Position numbers and translations under genes: made by a program
Part shown: positions 35,301 through 42,898 of the stretch, piece after piece
Layout of the letters: each line of letters begins with the position of its first letter
How positions within the stretch are numbered: the stretch's first letter is position 1
Notes under the pieces: generated by a model
Seen by the model: only the letters and a program-made list of their open reading frames with translations
Database searches by the model: none
Told to the model about the DNA's origin: nothing
From: Chloroflexi bacterium HGW-Chloroflexi-10
GTDB taxonomy: Bacteria; Chloroflexota; Anaerolineae; Anaerolineales; Anaerolineaceae
Length of the DNA stretch: 64,000 bases
Reading direction: 5' to 3'
NCBI GenBank assembly: GCA_002840755.1
Contig: PHBZ01000032.1
Location: 1 to 64,000, forward strand

Positions 35301-37978
35301 TTTCAATTGAAAACCTCAAAGAAGAATTATATCAAGTTGATTTGGATAGTGTGGTTTTCCAAAAGCCCATCGATTATACACGCGTGCCAACAGCGCTTCG
35401 CCTGACATCCGATCGGCTGGAAGCACAGAGAAATGGCGGAACATGGTCGAGTATGTTCAATAGATTGAGTATTCTCAATCGGATTCAACCTCTTAGTGTA
35501 ATTGCATGGTATCTGCTTTTGTTGATCTTTGGTCTGACTGTGTTGCCAAGCGTTTTTTTGGTATTTCCCGGACTGCCAGATAAGGGATATCCATTGATCC
35601 GTATGGCTGGGTTATTAATGTTGGCCTGGATCCCCTGGTTTTTTGGCAGCATTAAATGGTTTGCCTTTACCAGGTTTACTATTCTGGGTGCCTTCGCTAT
35701 TTTGCTTATTTTTAACGGGTTTTTATTTTATAAAAACAGGCAGAGTATCATCGATTATTTTAAATCGAACTGGCGTCATATTGTTTTTGTTGAAGTTTTG
35801 TTTTTGTTGATTTTTCTATTCAGTTTGGTGATTCGATTAAATAACCCCGATTTGTGGAACCCATGGCTGGGTGGTGAAAAACCCATGGATTTCACGTTCT
35901 TTAATGGGGTACTCAAATCGGTTTATTTTCCTCCTCCTAATCCCTGGTTTTCTGAGCATTATATTAATTATTATTATTATGGGTTTGTAGTGGCAGCCAT
36001 TCCAACCAAAGTGTTGGGAATTATGCCATCCATTGCATACAATTTAATATTGCCAAGCTGGTTCGCTATGACGGGTGTTGGCGTCTTTGCGATTGGTTAT
36101 AATATATATGCAGCTTTTGGAAATAAAAAGGATGATCTGAGATTGCTGGAAAATGGGGCGGGTCAAGCGGTAGAAGGTCGTTTTAGCAGGATAAAAAAAC
36201 AGAAATTTATTGCTTACTTATGTGGTGTTTTTGCGTTAATGGCTATTTTGTTCTTTGGGAATTTTTATCAAGTCAAGACATTGTGGAATTACTTACCGGA
36301 AGTCTCAAATCTAAGCGGAAACAATTTTTATGGAACACAACTGGACCGGTTTCTTTCTGGTGCCAGTCAGGTGCTATCCGGAGAGGCTGAATTGCCAGGC
36401 GATGGCGGACGATGGTATTTTTCCGCTTCGCGGCCCATTTTGCATGATGGTCCGGATACCCCAATAGTAGAATTTCCTTATTTTTCTTTCTTGTACGCCG
36501 ATATGCACCCGCATTTATTAACCATGCCGTTTTACGCTCTTGGTTACGCTTGGTGTTTAGGAGTTTATCTGGTTCCATTAATCCGGCGCAAGGTGGTTGA
36601 CCAGATCCTTGCTTTGGTGTTTTCAGGTTTGTGTATTGGGAGTTTTCTTGCTTCACATACCTGGGATTTTCCTGTTTTTATCGCTCTTGGCAGTTTAACA
36701 ATCTTTTGGATGGCCTATACAGCTCAAACGGTGAAAATTAACCAAAAAATAAAAATATTTTTAATCTATACCGCCGCTTTTGTTTTGATGGGTTTTCTCT
36801 TCTACTTTCCATTTATTTACTGGTTTAAGACAGAATATAATTCAATGGAATTGTGGAAGGGCGTAAGAACCCCGCTTGCTGATTATTTTACTGTTTTTGG
36901 GTTATCGTTGTTTATTATGATCAGCTTATTACTGTCTTCACTTTATTCTGATTTCAAACGGGTATATCAGCGATTTTTTGCACAAAAATCGTGGAAGACA
37001 ATTCTTATAGCCGCAGTCATAATACTTGTTTGGGTAGGTATGATCTTGTTGTGGTTCTACGACTATCAGGTATTGGCATTTGGATTGCCATTAGTCATTT
37101 TATGGGTATATGCCCTGATATTTAAAAAAGGTCTTCCTCAAATTGAGAGATTCTCCTTCTTATTGTTTTCAATTGGTTATTTGATCACATTTTTTGCGGA
37201 AGTTTTCGTTCTTAAAGGAGATGTTGGACGCTCTAATATGGTCTTCCGAACATATATAGCGGCCTGGTTCCTGGTGGGATTTGCTTCAAGTTTGGCGCTG
37301 GTGCAGGTATTCCGATTGATTAATAATTGGCGGTTTTTGGCGCGGATAAGCTGGATTGTGACCCTGCAAGTCTTGATATTATTTGCTTTGTCTTATCCGT
37401 TGACCGCAACCAATAGAAAAATGCAGGACCGCTGGCCAGGTATTGAAAACCCTCTCAAAACTTTGGACGGCGCGCTATTCATGTTGGGCAACTCGGCCGA
37501 TGACCCGGATATGCCAGGCGCTATTTACAGTGATGAAGGCCGTGATTTGGATTTAGGCGCGGATTATTTTGGTATTAAATATATGCAGGATCATATAATC
37601 GGTACCCCTGTGATTGTGGAAGGACACACCACTGAATATCGTTGGGGTGGGCGCTACGCAATCTATACCGGATTGCCATCAGTTATTGGCTGGAACTGGC
37701 ACACCCGGCAGCATAACGTTTTGGCAGGGGAAGGAATTGTTGAAAAAAGAATTCAACAGGTAAATGATTTTTATAATTCCACGAATATAGATGACGCACA
37801 TATTTTCTTGAATCGCTATCAGGTGAAATATATTGTTGTTTCAGGTTTGGAGCACGCTTATTATTCGCCTGAAGGTTTAGCCAAGTTTTCCCAAATGGTA
37901 CAGGAAGGTGACTTAAGCATTGCTTATACGGATCAAAACGGGAAAGAGACTACGATTTATGAAGTGCTTGTAAGGTAG
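32378..37978 (+). CDS. HhH-glycosyltransferase-YYY domain giant
   Basis: An 1866-residue protein. Residues 5-62 form an HhH domain almost the same as in the preceding gene. A Pro-rich linker follows, then a first transferase region with HQHPDERYMTMVAEQI at about residue 157, the D-E pair of GT39-like enzymes. A beta-rich extracytoplasmic region covers about 590-1000. After about residue 1020 comes a second multi-pass region with the YYY-domain signature INYYYYGFVVAAIPTKVLG (about 1192; TIGR03662/DUF2298 type, known from Chloroflexi and archaea) and HPHLLTMPFYALGYAW. Probably a lipid-linked sugar transferase with two catalytic halves. Spacing of 245 bp and an upstream GAGGGAG support its own translation. 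Confidence 0.8.
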   Translation: MNRNPKTLYAINTLNEKELIEAFNLSPRLAKRIMALRPYTSPEQLDQVWGIDFATKQKILDYYELSKPGEPKPDLPETEVTEPEPHVELIKNQEESITPPDSKESDPQPIEQQQGVLPKPKPAISWKTIALLIVILIVAAVFRFSGLNWDGGFHQHPDERYMTMVAEQIRGVDGIRAYFDTQNSTLNPLNFGSYTYGMLPLFLTRMVAEWVNMASYDSITLVGRFLSGLFDLTSILALYLLAARLYNKKVALLASALAAAAVLPIQLSHFFTVDSFSTLFVILSVHFLLWALPLDRSAENVTKTNLLYFGLFGFTSGLAGACKVNTLPVLGMIFIAAILYLAIKRKQPRFWFSFKLILLGLFFAVLFAFLAFRIFQPYAFAGPSFFDLKINERWYDVLKEVTNQVAGNSEWPPNHHWTNRPVQYAWVNMVLWGMGLPLGLMAWLGWGWAGYRIWKGEWGKHLFPFIFILGYFLWQNMQFWRYMRYFLPIYPFLIMFAAWALIEIITRIQPRLSRIRAIGKDIQLQKKEIRLNWQGLLGLLVLLVVLLGTYSYAFAFTRIYTRPHSRVDASRWILQNIPGPMNAVVESDGESLMYPIPVYNNNVLKNDQREIVDLKIKASGTLSGITAPQIKRPGGIFNFQLTRDELGEDRIADGWIALPDQDVTEPFEINFTQVKLEPGQTYFLQYQVDSSNTIEFSKFKLGVESDENPLMYLDVNFSQQESDLTTGKTMFQVDQTSQIDYLEIVDLVQKFEPSSAVLKVSILIDRDEQNPLAQAEQRIDFLSPDARYSADLSFPQVALNTNQNYQVMYELIEGSAILLYAENYTLETSWDDALPLSVDNINALGDIYDPLNMELYEPDTPEKREKMLDILDSSEYIVIPSNRAYDSMPRLEMRYPLTLKYYQLLFDCDCSGNAMEKRAYSLEPPFKSPLGFDLVAVFTSNPNIGLIQINDQNADESFTVYDHPKVFVFKKSADFSIENLKEELYQVDLDSVVFQKPIDYTRVPTALRLTSDRLEAQRNGGTWSSMFNRLSILNRIQPLSVIAWYLLLLIFGLTVLPSVFLVFPGLPDKGYPLIRMAGLLMLAWIPWFFGSIKWFAFTRFTILGAFAILLIFNGFLFYKNRQSIIDYFKSNWRHIVFVEVLFLLIFLFSLVIRLNNPDLWNPWLGGEKPMDFTFFNGVLKSVYFPPPNPWFSEHYINYYYYGFVVAAIPTKVLGIMPSIAYNLILPSWFAMTGVGVFAIGYNIYAAFGNKKDDLRLLENGAGQAVEGRFSRIKKQKFIAYLCGVFALMAILFFGNFYQVKTLWNYLPEVSNLSGNNFYGTQLDRFLSGASQVLSGEAELPGDGGRWYFSASRPILHDGPDTPIVEFPYFSFLYADMHPHLLTMPFYALGYAWCLGVYLVPLIRRKVVDQILALVFSGLCIGSFLASHTWDFPVFIALGSLTIFWMAYTAQTVKINQKIKIFLIYTAAFVLMGFLFYFPFIYWFKTEYNSMELWKGVRTPLADYFTVFGLSLFIMISLLLSSLYSDFKRVYQRFFAQKSWKTILIAAVIILVWVGMILLWFYDYQVLAFGLPLVILWVYALIFKKGLPQIERFSFLLFSIGYLITFFAEVFVLKGDVGRSNMVFRTYIAAWFLVGFASSLALVQVFRLINNWRFLARISWIVTLQVLILFALSYPLTATNRKMQDRWPGIENPLKTLDGALFMLGNSADDPDMPGAIYSDEGRDLDLGADYFGIKYMQDHIIGTPVIVEGHTTEYRWGGRYAIYTGLPSVIGWNWHTRQHNVLAGEGIVEKRIQQVNDFYNSTNIDDAHIFLNRYQVKYIVVSGLEHAYYSPEGLAKFSQMVQEGDLSIAYTDQNGKETTIYEVLVR

Positions 37979-38047
37979 GAAGAAAAAAAGAAGTAGCAAT
38001 CAGTTATTAGAAATTGGTCATTCCTGATTCTGGATTGAAAACCCTTC

Positions 38048-38350
38048 TCATACCAAAAACGCCTGTATTTCGTCAATTTTTCCCTGGGCAACGGCTTCGA
38101 CGAGGAGATCGGTGCGCCCGCGGCGTTTGAAGTACAGCGCGGCAAAGTTGCGTTGGATAAGTTCGCCGTTGAAAAGATAGTGTTGGATGCGCAGACATCC
38201 TTGCAGGGTGTCCACCTGGTTGAGGGCGTTATCCACCAGCTTGGTGGTAAGCAGGTCATCTTTTTGCGCTAGGAGCTGCATAAGCGTATCGATGTCTTCG
38301 CTGCGTCCGGTTTGACCGATTTGGGTGAGTTGTACGAGGCGGTTGGTCAC
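38048..38350 (-). CDS. Small conserved-looking hypothetical protein
   Basis: A 100-residue protein starting at a GTG, without a strong ribosome binding site. The order of amphipathic helices (LVQLTQIGQTGRSEDIDTLM; RNFAALYFKRRG) resembles a helical repeat. It lies downstream of padR on the same strand, separated by a hairpin. The composition looks protein-like, but I cannot name the family. Confidence 0.5.
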   Translation of the reverse strand: MTNRLVQLTQIGQTGRSEDIDTLMQLLAQKDDLLTTKLVDNALNQVDTLQGCLRIQHYLFNGELIQRNFAALYFKRRGRTDLLVEAVAQGKIDEIQAFLV

Positions 38351-38427
38351 TGTAAAATCACTTTCTGCTCAGGGCTCGTCGTTCAGGCCATGGTTTGGAT
38401 TTGTAGTGGGGCGGTGAGCGTGGTTGA

Positions 38428-38458
38428 ACAGACCCCTGCTCTTAAAAGAGGGGTCTGT
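38428..38458. terminator. Hairpin between padR and small gene
   Basis: ACAGACCCCT and its exact reverse complement around an 11-base loop. No T-run on either strand, so it may be a weak terminator or a processing structure. Confidence 0.4.
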
Positions 38459-38490
38459 GGGGAATTAAGCTGGAGCGGATCTCAGGTGGG

Positions 38491-39033
38491 TCAGACCTCG
38501 AGAGTTTGCAGTTGCCGGCGCAAGTTGCGCACCCATTCCAACTCGTATTGGTAATATCCGCTCCAATTTTCGGCGATGCTGTCCCATAATAGATTTTCAC
38601 GCATGGTACGTGCCGGATGTAACTGTGGGTTTTTTACACTGGCCTGAACCAGTAATCCCAGTGCAAAAACCTCATCCTCGTAGTTGGATAAAAGGCTGTC
38701 CAGTTCTGCGGAGGAGAGCTGGTCTGCCCAGCCAAGTTGAATGAGGAATTCATGTTTGCGGAGGGGCAGGCTGGGTGTGCTGTTAAGCCAATGTCGCAAG
38801 GCATTATGCCCCTGCGGGGTCAGCGAGTAAACTTTGCGCGCCGGCAGACTCTCTTGCTGCTGAATATCCCGTTCCACCAGTCCTTCATTGTGCAGGTTTA
38901 CCAGGGTGCGGTAAATCTGGTTGTTGTTTCCCGACCAGTGATATACCGGTGAGTCTTCAAAAATCCGTTTGAGATCGTATCCGCTGAAAGGCTGCCAGGA
39001 GAGCAGCCCGAGGATGGCGTATTCGAGAGTCAT
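38491..39033 (-). CDS. PadR-family transcriptional regulator
   Basis: A 180-residue protein. The N-terminal winged helix reads LEYAILGLLSWQPFSGYDLKRIFED ... IYRTLVNLHNEGLVER, the PadR signature with the typical YDLKR recognition-helix region. The C-terminal half is a helical dimerisation domain (Vir-like PadR subfamily 2). An ATGT-N8-ACAT palindrome 31 bases upstream of the start matches known PadR operator sites and suggests autorepression. The ligand and any further targets are unknown. The adjacent small gene may be co-regulated. Confidence 0.85.
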   Translation of the reverse strand: MTLEYAILGLLSWQPFSGYDLKRIFEDSPVYHWSGNNNQIYRTLVNLHNEGLVERDIQQQESLPARKVYSLTPQGHNALRHWLNSTPSLPLRKHEFLIQLGWADQLSSAELDSLLSNYEDEVFALGLLVQASVKNPQLHPARTMRENLLWDSIAENWSGYYQYELEWVRNLRRQLQTLEV

Positions 39034-39063
39034 GATCGCTCCATTTATTGTTTGTAATAACCT

Positions 39064-39079
39064 ATGTTAATAATAACAT
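39064..39079. promoter_or_regulatory. PadR operator-like palindrome
   Basis: ATGTTAATAATAACAT is a 6-4-6 perfect palindrome that fits the PadR operator pattern ATGT-N8-ACAT. It sits 31 bp before the PadR start and could be the autoregulatory site. Confidence 0.6.
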
Positions 39080-39141
39080 ATTATCGTAAAAAATCAAGGG
39101 CAGAAAAAGGACGCTTGTGATAAAAATTTCATATAGCGGGG

Positions 39142-39169
39142 TTGACAGCATCGAAAGATTGATTATAAT
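39142..39169 (+). promoter_or_regulatory. Promoter of tRNA-Asn
   Basis: TTGACA (39142-39147) and TATAAT (39164-39169) are both perfect consensus, separated by 16 bases. The tRNA begins 11 bases after the -10 box. This is the strongest promoter in the window. Confidence 0.85.
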
Positions 39170-39179
39170 AATGAAGCTT

Positions 39180-39252
39180 TCCTCGATAGCTCAATAGGCA
39201 GAGCGGGCGGCTGTTAACCGCTAGGTTGTAGGTTCGAGTCCTACTCGAGGAG
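39180..39252 (+). tRNA. tRNA-Asn (anticodon GTT)
   Basis: A 73-base cloverleaf. The acceptor arm TCCTCGA/TCGAGGA pairs perfectly, the D arm lies at AGCTCAATAGGCAGAGC, the anticodon loop CTGTTAA carries GTT, and the T arm has the GGTTCGAGTCC sequence. CCA is not encoded (the sequence continues CCT), so it must be added after transcription. A promoter precedes it and a terminator follows it, so it is transcribed alone. It does not look like an integration site: no repeat of its 3' end was noticed nearby. Confidence 0.95.
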
Positions 39253-39269
39253 CCTTTTTGAAAAAAACG

Positions 39270-39304
39270 ATGCCTTTACGTGCTTTACGAAAGGCATTTT
39301 TTTA
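39270..39304 (+). terminator. Terminator after tRNA-Asn
   Basis: ATGCCTT and its exact reverse complement AAGGCAT around a 14-base loop, followed by eight T. It ends the tRNA transcript. Confidence 0.85.
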
Positions 39305-39626
39305 TTTCAAAAGTCAGTTTCGATAAAAGCTAATTATCATTATGATGGCAATTGAGATAATAACAACTTTAATTTCTTTATTTCATTCTGGGTGAAATCA
39401 TCGCTTTAAACATTGTTTTAGGTTGATAGGAGAAACATACTTCCCTGGCATATCAGTCTACTCGTCAGCCGGCACCACTTGTCCGAAAAGAAAATTATCT
39501 GGCAAGGAAGTTATTTTATCCTGATTTAAAATAAATTTCTTAAACCTTTGCATTTATGGGAATCAAAAACGATCTGACCCTGGATCAGAAGATCAATTTA
39601 AATCATCGGTAATATATACGAAGTTT
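39305..39626. other. AT-rich intergenic region without features
   Basis: Between the tRNA terminator and the next minus-strand gene I find no credible open frame, strong hairpin or core promoter. It may carry regulatory sites that cannot be recognised by eye. Confidence 0.5.
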
Positions 39627-39815
39627 CTAACTTTTACCTTTCAAGAAACCAAGCACGTAACCGGCGCCAATGGCAATAAAACCTGCGATCAACAAAACGA
39701 TCTGCTTCCAACCAAAACCAGGCCCACCCAAATTTAGCGGTTCAATCAGTAAATCAACCGCAAGCATTAGCACTCCCAAGACAATTAAAATGATTCCTAT
39801 TGTTTTCTTATTCAT
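39627..39815 (-). CDS. Small two-helix membrane protein
   Basis: I choose the ATG at 39815, which has GGGAGATGTG just before it. That gives 62 residues with two hydrophobic segments (about residues 6-21 and 37-55) joined by a Gly/Pro-rich loop. Such proteins are common and mostly uncharacterised. It stands alone between intergenic stretches. Confidence 0.6.
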   Translation of the reverse strand: MNKKTIGIILIVLGVLMLAVDLLIEPLNLGGPGFGWKQIVLLIAGFIAIGAGYVLGFLKGKS

Positions 39816-40053
39816 CACATCTCCCTTGAATGTAAACAAATTTAATTTATTATAGCTTTTTCTTAGAATGAAATTGTAAATTCTTTCGATAAGTTTTTTC
39901 TGTTTCCATCTTTTGGAATTTTCTTTTCATCCCCACATTTCAGGTGCGAAATGGGGAGCGGAGGATTATAATGTTTATTAAATTTAAAGAACGTCGCTAA
40001 AATCCCTTAATTTTATATCCAACCCAAAGCAGAATTTCTTTCAGGCCAGCCTC

Positions 40054-41127
40054 ATGCAAAAAAGAAAATATAATTTTTTACGGATAATATCTCTCTTCTT
40101 CTTATTATTATTTTTCCTTCTATATGTTTATTTTAATATCCTGAATAAAGAAGCCCCCATCGATTACAAAACCTTCATGGAAATCGGTCATCGCTTCCGT
40201 ACAGGCCAAAATTTTTATGGGGAAAATAGCTATTACCCCATTCCTTTTGTAATGGTTTTTGCTTTCTTTGATTGGCTTCCTCGGGAATTGAGTCTGTCTC
40301 TTTGGCTGCTCGCACCTGTATTTGTTGCACTCGCCATCAGCGGGTTTTCCCCACTGTCGCTTTTATATGCCCCGCTCATCGGACATTTCTTGGGCGGGCA
40401 AAGCGTATTATTTGGGCTGCTGGGTTTTTGGGGGTATCGAAAGTACCCGAATCCCGATAAAATGTCCGGGGGAATCTGGCTTGCCCTAACGACATTAAAG
40501 CCGCAATTGGCCATCGCACCTTGTTTGTGGGCTTTCTCCCGCTGGTGGCTGGATTATCGCGAAAAAAAGCGAGTTCCAAAGCAGGCGCTTGGCTTTATTT
40601 TTACCGTAGGTATTATGTACCTTCCGGGTTTTTTCCTGGTACCCAACTGGGTAAGCCAGTGGCTCAGCAGTCCGCGCCCGCTGTTTCTGCGCGCCTTATC
40701 TGGATTATTTCCAAGAACTTTACTTTACCTGATTCCGCAACCGTCCCCGGTGTATTGGATTCTGTTAGCCCTGCTTTCCATCGCACTCTTCCTTTTTGTC
40801 TGGTTTTATTGCAGTAAAAAAATTACCCTGGATATTCTCGTTCTTTTTTATTTTGTAGTCAGCCCTTTTGTTCATGATTATGATTTGATTCAATTAATGC
40901 CGATGCTTGAGACGACAAGGCTAAGGATTATTGCCATCCTCTTGTCTACACCGGGGTGGGTAGTTATTTTTACCCAATATGCCAATGATTCTGCTTGGGT
41001 TGTTTTTACGATTATTGCGCCAGGCCTGCTTATATACTTTATCAGACAGTATCGTCAAGAGATCGAAAAGGTGGTCGAATCCACAAATAAATTCGAGGAT
41101 GTTGATCTTTCCCAAAACCCGCAATAA
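40054..41127 (+). CDS. GT87-like (DUF2029) membrane glycosyltransferase
   Basis: A 357-residue protein with about nine hydrophobic helices. The acidic PIDYKTFMEIGHRFRTGQNFY near residue 35 contains the conserved Asp of the GT-C family, and IWLALTTLKPQLAIAP at about residue 143 has the LKPQ motif. It is the family of polyprenyl-phosphate-mannose type transferases (DUF2029/GT87), but acceptor and donor cannot be told. Two relatives lie just downstream on the minus strand. Confidence 0.75.
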   Translation: MQKRKYNFLRIISLFFLLLFFLLYVYFNILNKEAPIDYKTFMEIGHRFRTGQNFYGENSYYPIPFVMVFAFFDWLPRELSLSLWLLAPVFVALAISGFSPLSLLYAPLIGHFLGGQSVLFGLLGFWGYRKYPNPDKMSGGIWLALTTLKPQLAIAPCLWAFSRWWLDYREKKRVPKQALGFIFTVGIMYLPGFFLVPNWVSQWLSSPRPLFLRALSGLFPRTLLYLIPQPSPVYWILLALLSIALFLFVWFYCSKKITLDILVLFYFVVSPFVHDYDLIQLMPMLETTRLRIIAILLSTPGWVVIFTQYANDSAWVVFTIIAPGLLIYFIRQYRQEIEKVVESTNKFEDVDLSQNPQ

Positions 41128-41478
41128 TATTCTATAAGCACCGCCTCCTTTTGCTTAAACTTTGCAGATATAATACCCATGATCACAAATTGCGCTATCC
41201 TCTTTAAGAAAAAAGGCGTAGTTTGTGACCGTGAGGGTATAACAATTAAATGCGAAGGAGTACGCATGCGATGAAATGTGTGTTGATTAAGGTAAGCGGA
41301 TTTGTAGTGCTGAAAATGGGTTTGCCCGGATTCGATCAGCCCAATGGAGTAGGTATCGTGGGCGTGTTTTTCAAAGGCGTGATGGCGGTACTGTGAGTAG
41401 CGCAGTCTTCTATCTCTTTGAAATGTGGGTTATGGTAAAAACGGATTTCTGTTGGAGGAATAGTTTCTAAAAACAATC
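41128..41478. other. Intergenic region holding an AraC relic
   Basis: No intact gene. The minus strand contains the AraC-type fragment listed separately. The remaining part (41128-41260) has no recognisable feature. Confidence 0.5.
41262..41455 (-). pseudogene. Frameshifted AraC-type regulator fragment
   Basis: On the minus strand a broken frame reads TEIRFYHNPHFKEIED, and after a one-base shift near 41401 continues RYSQYRHHAFEKHAHDTYSI, then GLIESGQTHFQHYKSAY. This is the N-terminal ligand-binding cupin of AraC-family regulators, whose usual start is an NPH...H(F/S)H(D)TY-x-IG motif. The continuation and the C-terminal DNA-binding domain are missing. It is therefore a degraded remnant, perhaps of a former regulator of the glycosyltransferase genes around it. 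Confidence 0.65.
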
Positions 41479-42717
41479 TTAATTTGTACCATATTGGCTG
41501 TTTGGTGGGAAAGTGGTGTCTATTTCCGGAATCCTGAAAATGTTGGGAATGAACAATAGACACACCAGCCATAATCCATAGTAGAGCAGACGAATTTCAT
41601 CAATCATGGGTACGAAGGGAAAAACTTTTGTCAGAATAAAAGCTCCCCAGGATACCAGGACCGTTCCCAGCCCAAATATCCACCAGTAGGTATCTTTCCG
41701 GGGAGATAAAACCAGCCATGCCATCAAAGGTATGAAAAAGCGCAGTTGTTCATAAGAAACGCTTTGAGGGCTGATTAAATAGCTCCATAAACCTATCCAG
41801 GCTAATATTGGCAGGATTGCGTATTTTCCGCGCCACCATTGAATAAATATATACATGGATATTCCCAAAAAGATTAAAGCAATAAGAATCGTAAAGAATG
41901 CCACCGTTTGTTCGGGAAAAAATCGTTTCAGAATTAATAACAGAACAGGTTCTGACGGGATATAAGTTGTGTAGGCTTTCAAACGTACCAACCATTCCGG
42001 AAACCAGGTCGGCCAGATCATTGTTGAAATTGCGGCATATATCAGCAATCCGGCGAAAAAGCTGCCCATAAGCGCTTTGAGTTTTTCGCGAAGAGCGTAC
42101 AAAGCAAAGAAAATCAGGTAAAACCAGCTAAATTGGGGCTTAATCGTTAGCCATGCCAGCAAGAAACCCAAAATAATTTGGATGGAAGTTCCCCGCTGTT
42201 TCTGAAATACCAGTAAACCTAAAGCGGCAATGATAATTGTAAAAACCAGAATGTTTAAATTTCCCAGGACCAACCCAAACACAAGCGGGTAAAAAGGTAA
42301 TGCAAACAATAGGCCCCGGAGTGGTCTTTTAGGAAAAGCAATAAATAAAGCGGATGATAATGCAATCAGGTTGAAGGAAAGCCAGAATGGTTGTGCCCAA
42401 TCAAATGGCATCCTGAGGGTGGGGAAAACGGGAAGCATAGCATAAAGCGGATAAGAAAAAGCCATCTGGTCTTCACCCGGTTTTGCGAGGCGTTTCAAAA
42501 TGGCTAATTGGTTTTGTTGGGCAACTGCATCACTGTAGGGAGAAGAATCGTTGAAAATCAACTCACGCCCGGCTGTGTAGTACATTTTGAAATCCATACC
42601 CGGAATATTGCCTTGCACGAACGCTCGGATAGCAAATGTTAAAGCGACATGTAACAGTAGGATGAATACAATGATTAGGGTTACCCGTTTGAAGGTTGAA
42701 TAGGAGATTTTTAGCAT
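41479..42717 (-). CDS. GT87-like membrane glycosyltransferase
   Basis: A 412-residue protein with about ten hydrophobic helices. An extracytoplasmic loop after the first helix, NIPGMDFKMYYTAGRELIFN, carries the conserved Asp and YYxAG, and the LAWLTIKPQFSWFYL stretch near residue 195 has the KPQ motif of the DUF2029/GT87 family. It would transfer a sugar from a polyprenyl-phosphate donor outside the membrane. Part of a minus-strand run with the next two genes. Confidence 0.8.
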   Translation of the reverse strand: MLKISYSTFKRVTLIIVFILLLHVALTFAIRAFVQGNIPGMDFKMYYTAGRELIFNDSSPYSDAVAQQNQLAILKRLAKPGEDQMAFSYPLYAMLPVFPTLRMPFDWAQPFWLSFNLIALSSALFIAFPKRPLRGLLFALPFYPLVFGLVLGNLNILVFTIIIAALGLLVFQKQRGTSIQIILGFLLAWLTIKPQFSWFYLIFFALYALREKLKALMGSFFAGLLIYAAISTMIWPTWFPEWLVRLKAYTTYIPSEPVLLLILKRFFPEQTVAFFTILIALIFLGISMYIFIQWWRGKYAILPILAWIGLWSYLISPQSVSYEQLRFFIPLMAWLVLSPRKDTYWWIFGLGTVLVSWGAFILTKVFPFVPMIDEIRLLYYGLWLVCLLFIPNIFRIPEIDTTFPPNSQYGTN

Positions 42718-42898
42718 AATTTAATAAGGACTTTTGTTTCGCAAAAATAAAAAAGATTGGGATGTGGGAAGGATAATACTAAAAATGACCAATCTGGAGA
42801 TCAGAGGAAATCAATGATCACACAATTGTATTACATATCGAAGAACTTTTTATGTTTACAGAGAGCTGATTTTACGAAGGTATTGATTAAATAAAAGA
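42718..42898. other. Short intergenic stretch between glycosyltransferases
   Basis: AT-rich spacer with no gene, hairpin or promoter that I can support. It separates two related GT87-like genes transcribed in the same direction. Confidence 0.35.

Noticed and set aside
39180-39626. tRNA-Asn as an integration site for a mobile element
   Set aside because: No repeated tRNA 3' end, no integrase and no foreign-looking genes follow within the window.
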